From NCBI GenBank assembly GCA_000333855.2, contig CM007339.1:223127-255194 (forward strand): 32,068 bases of DNA. The letters run 5' to 3'. The position numbers were made by a program, and so were the translations under genes. This document shows positions 26,401-32,068 of this stretch, one piece after another; the stretch's first letter is position 1, and each line of letters starts with the position of its first letter. The stretch is from Endotrypanum monterogeii. Taxonomy: Eukaryota; Euglenozoa; Kinetoplastea; Trypanosomatida; Trypanosomatidae. The notes under the pieces are model-generated. The model saw only the letters and a list, made by a program, of their open reading frames with translations, did not search any database and had not been told where the DNA came from.

Positions 26401-28419
26401 TCATCCCAGCCTCTGACGCCCTCCTTTGCAACTGGCGCCGAGGAAGGAAGTACAAACACCACCTCAACCCACGGGACGCAAGAAAAGATTGCGAGCCTTC
26501 TCGGAAGCACCCACACGAGTGCCTCCTTACCCCCGCTACGTACCTCCCTGGCGCACCGAGGTAGCGGCGATGGCGCCATGAGGAGCGCCTTCGCCATTAC
26601 CCATTCGATGCACTCGCGTGAGGCTGCCGCACCCGGTCATAATAATAATCCGGGGGCTGTCGCCGGCGCTGGTGACTCTGAAACCACTACGGTACCGCCA
26701 ATGAGCATGTCGTTCCTGCACGCTGTCCGAAAATCGGTAGATCTTTTAAAGGCAGACGTGTTTGCTCTGGGCGTGACTGTGTACACGATGCTTCTTGGGC
26801 AGCTGCCTTGGCGCGCGTCAAGCGCTGCATCGCAGCTTGCAGCCACACTCGCCGAGCCCGACCCTTTTTTTCGGCTCTACCGAGCTGCGTACGGCGACGC
26901 CTATACGTGGCCAGAGAAAGTAAAGGAGGCGTGCACCGTTCTCGGTAGCAACACCGTGTTGGTGTCTTCTGATAAAAATGTGTCGGGGGAGGACTATACA
27001 GGCGGTGGCACCGAAGGAACCGAAACGTTCACCAAACGAATGGAGCAGCGGCGCAGCAGTGACGCGAGGAAGGAGGACGTGCCGACAGCCGCACCGAAGG
27101 AAAACCCGCCTGTCGAAGGCCGTCAGTCGAGTGACACTCAAAGCGACTGCGATGAATGCTCACTAGGGCGGACCATGTGTACGCTGGCAGCCAATGAGCT
27201 GAGCGGAGTTGTGCGCTCTCAGTGCGATTCCTTCGTTGGGAACGAAGGTATTCCGAAACAGTTCATCTCTCATGACAACACTGCCGCTGCCGCCTCGCTG
27301 CGTCGCGCGGGTGGGGTTTGGGTGACTTCATCATCTGCCCACGAAGCGGGTGACCTGCGTGCTTCCACAGAGCTGCAAAGTCAAGGCGAGGACTCGGAAA
27401 CGGCGTCACATAGGTTGTGTCTGCGTTCTTCTCCCACCATGCATTCTGCTGGAGCCTATTTTGATACCATGTCCATGAAGAATGCGGCCCCCGTTGTGGA
27501 GGTGGCGACTGGGCAGCACAGGAAAACACCCGTTAACCATCCCCGTGTCAATGGAACTGAGTCTATAGAAGGGGAGCTGCAGAGCAGGGCCGCCGTGGCA
27601 AATAGTCTGTTGTCACGTGTTTCCACCTCACCAGTGCACTCAAGAACAGCTACAGCACAGCTACACACCAGCGACCCTGTGGTGGCTTCCATCTCTGCTT
27701 CAATAACGTCAGACCAGTGTCCTTCGCGTGAACCGCGGGAGGCTGCCGTAGATGGCGCCTCAGGCCCGCTACCGCTGAGGGTGCCCAAGTCCTCGAGTTT
27801 TTGTGGTTCTCTGACCTCCTTTGCCAGCGTCTACAACAGCGAGTGTGAGCACTGGCTCCAGTGTGATGAGTGCTTGGTCGAACCGGACAGCATAGCAGAG
27901 AGCACCATGTCCCCAGTGCAATGGTCACAGGAGCCCTGCCGTGGTGCGATGCGATCTGCACTCTGCACAGTGACCGGCTCGAACCCTCGGGACGCAGATG
28001 CTGAGGCGTGGAAAAACGCTACTGACATCCAGTGTGACGACCACAACGTCGATCACAGATCTCACTCAACCACAGAAACAGTAGCCTGCAGGTCAGCTAC
28101 CTCAACTGCCTGGTGTATGTCCAGTCATTTCGACGATGATCACGAGAACGATGAAGAGATGGATACGTGTGAAAGCATCTATGAGCGTCTTTTCGAGCTA
28201 GAGCAGCCGTGCCGCGCGTACACGGTGGCGGAACACACCCCTGTTCCTGCTGTGCCGGGCCTGTCGGATGAGATTAGCGGCACGGCAGTTGACTTTGTGC
28301 GAGCGTGTCTTGTACTAGACCCGGCTGAGCGCCGCACTGTGTTTGAGCTCTTCCGCCATCCCTGGATTCGCGGAGGAGAAAAGACGTTGGTGGGGCACGA
28401 AGCTACCCCTACGCCGTAG
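23422..28419 (+). CDS. CAMKK-like Ser/Thr protein kinase with a split catalytic domain
   Basis: A 1665-residue protein kinase expected to be active. Residues 1-670 are Ser/Pro-rich and disordered. A Cys/His cluster (C682, C684, C685, C689, H691, C696) precedes the kinase domain. Catalytic features: glycine loop GKGSFSTV (745-752), beta3 K767, alphaC E791, HRDIKPSN (877-884), DFG (897-899), APE (921-923). The stretch from E791 through HEVIRDPRMRYIYLVLELAE matches the CAMKK (CaMKK/yeast Elm1-Sak1) pattern, so it may phosphorylate activation loops of AMPK-type kinases; this is inference. About 180 residues (924-1105) then interrupt the fold before DVFALG (1112-1117) and LLGQLPW, and about 450 more (1150-1610) before the terminal DPAERR and FRHPWI (1633-1649). 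The inserts are Ser/Thr-rich; the second contains CEHWLQCDEC (1475-1484). Both inserts read through without stops. An upstream out-of-frame ATG lies seven bases before the start. Confidence 0.94.
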   Translation: MSSRVLRTPDRASLTTESSYSDVVKSVDQPASAGNSENLSTVQQGRSVEGGLPSPSVISEGACREGIRDGRCSTTPPLKPLEKGTRCASTSGAPLCASAGAAVDVGVKPSHSCFDRSGVTLALTQEIYTRSPKRADSDPPLQSCSPSSSSSSITSKSIIRVHQSEIRSAILGRAIAASSITPKACGERATSGEERSSSKTVPQLSPDGRLRVSPLAPVSTQKAEVLCCSPASSPVTLSTQLASRMAHSTDTIPMPSGRLLDRSCDEANSAIDRPPVGSVAPSCVVAQAPNSGLRPPPRPGTAPLSGFARVGGGSSCICSTPSASASVLKDHYCSSSGTGGLPSELSSLRPSRVSHFLHDEVTTEDCSSDTSAMGTVNALFSYVHRGASTPVMGAQLSQKPNSSSAPGELSSLSLDPNSASATAGVTSTLATLHGRTVYNNSGGAEIPGAGWSSGLRTVSSLTSQRWGGPNRFGVGGGVPSASRGIFQSGLFLSIDEGDASPPFAMDAPMTPESFSTLLLARESVEGVHHSGHAGSSPSVTTNTTYDGRSYTSDNSQALLRHLSKQPSHVVGGADEVWRGGEAATGGLEEWCVDGGRHKSRGMRTSGTTVSYGIGLQPNVVEDHGMSRLPLSGRHMTPLSSLQLVGNNQAELPLSGINVDAIPSTPTALDSVRIPQQSPSKRCRCCRPDCVHRSSDCAGRKYTHSALETDVIETDTLERARAVSKDGTRSYEVVNEKYVLYDYELGKGSFSTVRLCYSVEDSQYYAVKVLDRVRLRCRQLGSEASLWKIDQEIAMMKQVRHKNIVALHEVIRDPRMRYIYLVLELAEAGGVLTMRDNGDVLPRGDSSVPMHYSEETTRGIVKGLLNALMYMHYLGVAHRDIKPSNVLRTADGTVKLCDFGVSVLVGETPMHMTREGSVAFLAPELLMSTEVEVSSFETPANSSLSGTRGSRTGNILTETAALERIFATCSSANISPTRLVCTDASTSPMKEVAHSSQPLTPSFATGAEEGSTNTTSTHGTQEKIASLLGSTHTSASLPPLRTSLAHRGSGDGAMRSAFAITHSMHSREAAAPGHNNNPGAVAGAGDSETTTVPPMSMSFLHAVRKSVDLLKADVFALGVTVYTMLLGQLPWRASSAASQLAATLAEPDPFFRLYRAAYGDAYTWPEKVKEACTVLGSNTVLVSSDKNVSGEDYTGGGTEGTETFTKRMEQRRSSDARKEDVPTAAPKENPPVEGRQSSDTQSDCDECSLGRTMCTLAANELSGVVRSQCDSFVGNEGIPKQFISHDNTAAAASLRRAGGVWVTSSSAHEAGDLRASTELQSQGEDSETASHRLCLRSSPTMHSAGAYFDTMSMKNAAPVVEVATGQHRKTPVNHPRVNGTESIEGELQSRAAVANSLLSRVSTSPVHSRTATAQLHTSDPVVASISASITSDQCPSREPREAAVDGASGPLPLRVPKSSSFCGSLTSFASVYNSECEHWLQCDECLVEPDSIAESTMSPVQWSQEPCRGAMRSALCTVTGSNPRDADAEAWKNATDIQCDDHNVDHRSHSTTETVACRSATSTAWCMSSHFDDDHENDEEMDTCESIYERLFELEQPCRAYTVAEHTPVPAVPGLSDEISGTAVDFVRACLVLDPAERRTVFELFRHPWIRGGEKTLVGHEATPTP

Positions 28420-28883
28420 GTGCTCGTCAGCAGCTTGCCTCGTATCTTCAACGAAGGTGCACACCGGACATCATGGCGCACCGATTCCATCTACTAAAAT
28501 ATGGGACTACCCCCCCCCCTCCCTCCTTCTAACTTGATCTGGAGCCGAAGACACACCTACGCGCGCACATTGTGCGTGTGCTATGCTCCGGTGCCTCAAC
28601 GCTTTCCTCCGTTATGTTTTTATTTTTATTTTTGCGTCAGTCTATTTTGTTGTAGTTCGTGTCAACTGCCTGAGGTATGTGTGTGTGTGTGTGTACGGAG
28701 GGGGGGGAGGGACTTGAAAGTTTTTACACCCTTCCTCGAAACACTACTCTCCTCCCACCCCCCCCCTCCCCTTCTTGATGCCAGCTCTTTGGGTGGAGGC
28801 GTGTACCGCGGATGTACAAAGACGTACACGTGTGTATATTGGAATATACGTATTCTGTTCTCACAGCTTAGCAGTTGGTTCTA

Positions 28884-28900
28884 CATATATATATATATAT
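28884..28900. repeat. (AT)n microsatellite
   Basis: Short AT alternation followed by ACACATATATACGTGTGTAT. Confidence 0.85.
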
Positions 28901-31326
28901 ACACATATATACGTGTGTATATAATGGAATTCACATATGATCAAATGAGCAACAGTACATTTGCATCCCCATGCTGCCTGGATGGACAGACGCGGAAAGC
29001 GAAGAGAAGGGCGGTCCTTCATTAACCTTCTCGTTAATAGAAACACTGATTACATACCGCCTGCAAACCATTCGCTCGCTCACAACACTTCCTCAATTCC
29101 TGTGTTGATTGCTTTTCTGCATCTTATCTCCATTCCTGCCTCTCTCCCCATCCCTCTACCTTTCCTTTTTTTTAAAAAAAATTTCCTTGTCTCCCTCCCC
29201 TCGTCTTTACGACATAGAAATCTACAAATCATTACGAGTCATTTTTTTTGTGTTTTTTTTTTTCGTGGTTGGAAGTATATAAAAGAAGAAAGCACAGATA
29301 TCCGCGTCTATTATATGTCTTTGGGAGAAAAGAATCTAACTTCTGTAAAAAAAAAAGTACACACACAACTAAACACAAATCCTGACCCTTTGCTGACGTA
29401 GATATCTCATAGAGGCGCATCGACCGGGTGGTGCTGATCTCCTACCTCTCATCAAATCACCACTTGAACCTTGAAGAACTCCTTTTTTTTTTCCTGCAGT
29501 TCTCCACCACTTGTCACAAATTCATTGCATTTCACGACCGTTACTGCATTTGCTCGCCTAACCGGTACTATACACCCTCATCCCAAACTTTTTTTTTTGT
29601 GTGTGTACCTCTGACATCGCCTACTTCAGTGCTACATTTATCTTCTTTCGCGCAAGATTTGCACGTGAGGAAACGCGTTGGCAAAAGGAGGAGGGGCGTT
29701 GGGCAACTTGTATCATTCTACACGCCTAAGACCACCACTACCTGTCAGAGAGTAGGCGTGTCTATAGGATTCTGAAGATCTTTCGAGCCAGTTCACCTAG
29801 ACAGGTTTATTATATGTATAATATAACCGCATGTTTTTAGTTATATCTGGTCTTCCCTGAAACGTATTTTTTGTTGTTCCTGTACATCGAGGATTGAGTG
29901 CGCCTCTCCCTTTCGTCTGTTTCTGTTAGTGTGTGAGAACGTGTATTTTGCCCATATTATTTTTTTCAAAAAAACATTTGTGCGTTTCTGTCTTCATTGG
30001 CGTATTAATTATTCTTTCTATTTCATTTGGTTCTCACTTTTCCCTTCCTCCTTAACTTTGTGTGTTGTTGAGCGTTCTTTAACGTTTTTGTTTGCTTTCT
30101 TGTGTTTGTTTGTCTTTTTTTTTGTTTCTCTCGTGATTCTCGTCTTTTTTTTTTTTTTGTAATCGATTTGGAGACTTGTCTACATTTCCCAGTTGTTATT
30201 GCTTACTCATCCTGTTCTTTATTATTTTTTTTTTTTTCGATAGCCTCTTTTCTTTCTAAACACCGTCTACATTGACTTCGAAGGTGTACGTATACATATC
30301 TATATAATTATATATTCATTTATAGGCATACGTATATACACGAACACACTTGATTAACCTACTGTGTGTGTTTTTTTTTTTTGCTGTTGTTGTCTTTCCT
30401 GTAGTGAGCCCTCTTCTTGTCTCTCTACACCCCTCTCCCTCCCCCTCCCCCTTTTTTTTTATATTCCGTAGTTTTCTCCAACATTTGTTTTGTGTTGATC
30501 GCAGCTTCAGCTGTTTTTGCTCGTCTTTCCCTCCCTCCCTTCCCCTACCTTTTCCACACGTGGTATTTCGACTGGCTGCGTGCGTGTGCCACACGTCTGT
30601 TTATTGTCGTTATCGAGGAGTGTTGTTCCGCTGCCTCTGGTGCTCCACACCATCCAAAAAAAAAAAATCTGTTTGGCCTCCGTTCTCCCCCTCCCCCTCA
30701 TCTTCCTCTCATCTTCGGGGCTTTCTACACGGGAAAAAAAAGATATATAAACATTCATTTCTCTCACTACTTAGTGGCGGCTTTCGTCTCCTCCTTCTTT
30801 TTGTCTTCAAAAAGGAAAAGAAAAAGTGTGGTCGCGATCTTGACGACATACTGTTTGTTTTCTGTTCACTTCTCGCTCACTGTCGGACGCTCCCTGACAA
30901 TATTCGGGCTCCGACGTCTCGTGCTACGGGTGGTACACATTTCCTCGTCCTCTTATTTCTCACCTTTATCCCTCCTCTCTTCTACACACCTGTTTTTTTT
31001 TTTTTTTTGGGGGGGGGCTTCTTTCATTGTTACTGCTCTTTTTTTTTGTTTTTACACCGTTCGTCTACCTGGCATTCTTTTTGATCTGAATTCGCTTCTC
31101 GTCGCTGACACGTTCGGAAGAACCGAAAGAAAAAGAAAAAAATAAACAAAAAAAAAACGGTAAGAAGGTAGTCGGAAACACGCACACAAACTTTTTAACC
31201 CTGAGTCTCTCTTACGCACACACGCATACGTACGACATACACAGCATACACACACATATATATATATATATATTCAGGTTTTTTACATAAACAGAGACAC
31301 AAACTCTTTACTGCAGTCTCGCTTGT

Positions 31327-31328
<2 letters not shown>

Positions 31329-31373
<45 letters not shown>

Positions 31374-31377
31374 TGTT
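31329..31377. repeat. (GT)n microsatellite
   Basis: The longest GT run in the window, about 49 bases with one A interruption; a TA run at 31255-31272 lies just upstream. Confidence 0.95.
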
Positions 31378-32031
31378 GTTCACTGTCTGTAGTGGCGCCT
31401 CCCATTGCTGCATCTCCCGCCCTATTTCCTTCTTTCCTGTCACTGTTTTTTTGTTTAGTCCTCAACGCACACTTGTCTTTCGCTGTCCTTTTCTATTCCT
31501 CTTCATACCTCCCCCCTCCCCTCTCCCGGTGAAGACTCTGACTCATCACACATATCGTGCCCTCTGTCGCCAAACAAATACATACAGCACCACCCTTTCT
31601 CTCACTCTTTAGTTTGAGGTGCAATTGTTCTTCTTCTTCACCCTGAGCTGCTGTGCGGGTGTGGTTTTGTGGGAATCGGTGTTCTCGTTTATCAAGATAG
31701 AGTTTCCTCCTCCTGACCTTCCTTTATCGGTCCACGAAGCACCGCGTCAAAGCCTTCACGTCGTCGGGAGGCAGAGGGGCACAATTGACCAACAAGGCGG
31801 CCCCACTTCCCCCCTAAACTGCTTCCCTCACTTGTGTGCGAAAAAAAGAAAAAAAAATTGTTTTCCGGTTCACGGAACCGTTCGCTCTCTTTTGTTTGTG
31901 TTTGTATTTATTCTTTTTTTGGTGGTTGTCGTCGTGCTCCTTTTCCCAGGAAAGGTGCAAACATCCTCATCAACTTTGCCGTTGTCTGTATATCTTATTT
32001 GCCGGTGCAGGTGCGTCTGTACTCGGGGGCC

Positions 32032-32033
32032 TA

Positions 32034-32067
<34 letters not shown>

Positions 32068-32068
32068 T
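32032..32068. repeat. (TA)n followed by poly-T at the window edge
   Basis: TA alternation at 32032-32050, then at least eighteen T to the end of the window. Confidence 0.9.

Larger units (their letters stand above)
28420..32068. other. non-coding 3' flank
   Basis: No gene is supported. It presumably holds the kinase 3' UTR and then intergenic DNA leading to a gene beyond the window. The region is strongly T-rich on this strand, with GT and AT runs. Longer frames, such as those at 30350-31145, translate pyrimidine tracts into Phe/Leu/Ser/Pro-rich strings in overlapping frames and are not credible genes. A less repetitive stretch lies at about 31610-31830. Confidence 0.7.

Noticed and set aside
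23422..28419. Possible frameshift or gene fusion explaining the kinase inserts.
   Set aside because: One frame stays open throughout, the kinase motifs before, between and after the inserts are in order, and the inserts share the Ser/Thr-rich composition of the N-terminus.
30350..31145. Two overlapping + strand frames of about 240 codons rich in Phe and Leu that look membrane-like.
   Set aside because: Both come from T/C-rich tracts read in two frames at once, which indicates composition rather than coding.
1..32068. tRNA, rRNA, snoRNA or CRISPR features.
   Set aside because: No convincing tRNA B-box with a foldable partner, no rRNA-like block, no paired C/D boxes and no spaced direct repeats were found; the tandem repeats are microsatellites.
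1..32068. A transcription strand-switch region.
   Set aside because: All three supported genes are on the + strand and no credible minus-strand gene was found.

Overview
The window looks like a directional, plus-strand stretch of a trypanosomatid chromosome, most likely Leishmania or a close relative in the Leishmaniinae. Three intronless, GC-richer protein genes lie on the + strand. They are separated by 4-6 kb of T/C-rich, microsatellite-packed DNA. Polypyrimidine tract plus AG arrangements, the pattern expected of spliced-leader acceptors, sit just upstream of each start codon. No bacterial features, tRNA, rRNA, CRISPR array or recognised transposon were seen. Genus and species cannot be fixed from the sequence alone.

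Layout: 1-2174 is non-coding flank. 2175-3707 encodes a 510-residue secreted-pathway membrane protein with a signal peptide, five predicted membrane spans, two cysteine-rich short loops and two large glycosylatable loops, a prominin/tweety-like topology. 3708-8061 is non-coding, with a non-repetitive island at about 4640-5340. 8062-17415 encodes a giant 3117-residue protein: a disordered Ser-rich N-terminus, a degenerate pseudokinase domain, three TBCC/C-CAP-like beta-helical blocks and a disordered C-terminal third. 17416-23421 is non-coding and holds a 104-base run of N whose two flanks duplicate each other. 23422-28419 encodes a 1665-residue CAMKK-like Ser/Thr kinase whose catalytic domain is spread over about 915 residues by two large insertions. 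28420-32068 is non-coding.

How the parts may work together: in trypanosomatids such neighbours are probably co-transcribed and separated by trans-splicing and polyadenylation, so adjacency alone is weak evidence of a shared pathway. The most unusual content is the pseudokinase-TBCC fusion. Its kinase HRD and DFG motifs are HGA and PCG, and both TBCC-like blocks that can be aligned at the arginine-finger position lack that arginine, so it reads as a scaffold rather than an enzyme. The nearby kinase keeps every catalytic residue. Control in this window is probably post-transcriptional: small upstream reading frames and competing splice acceptors sit at two of the three start codons.
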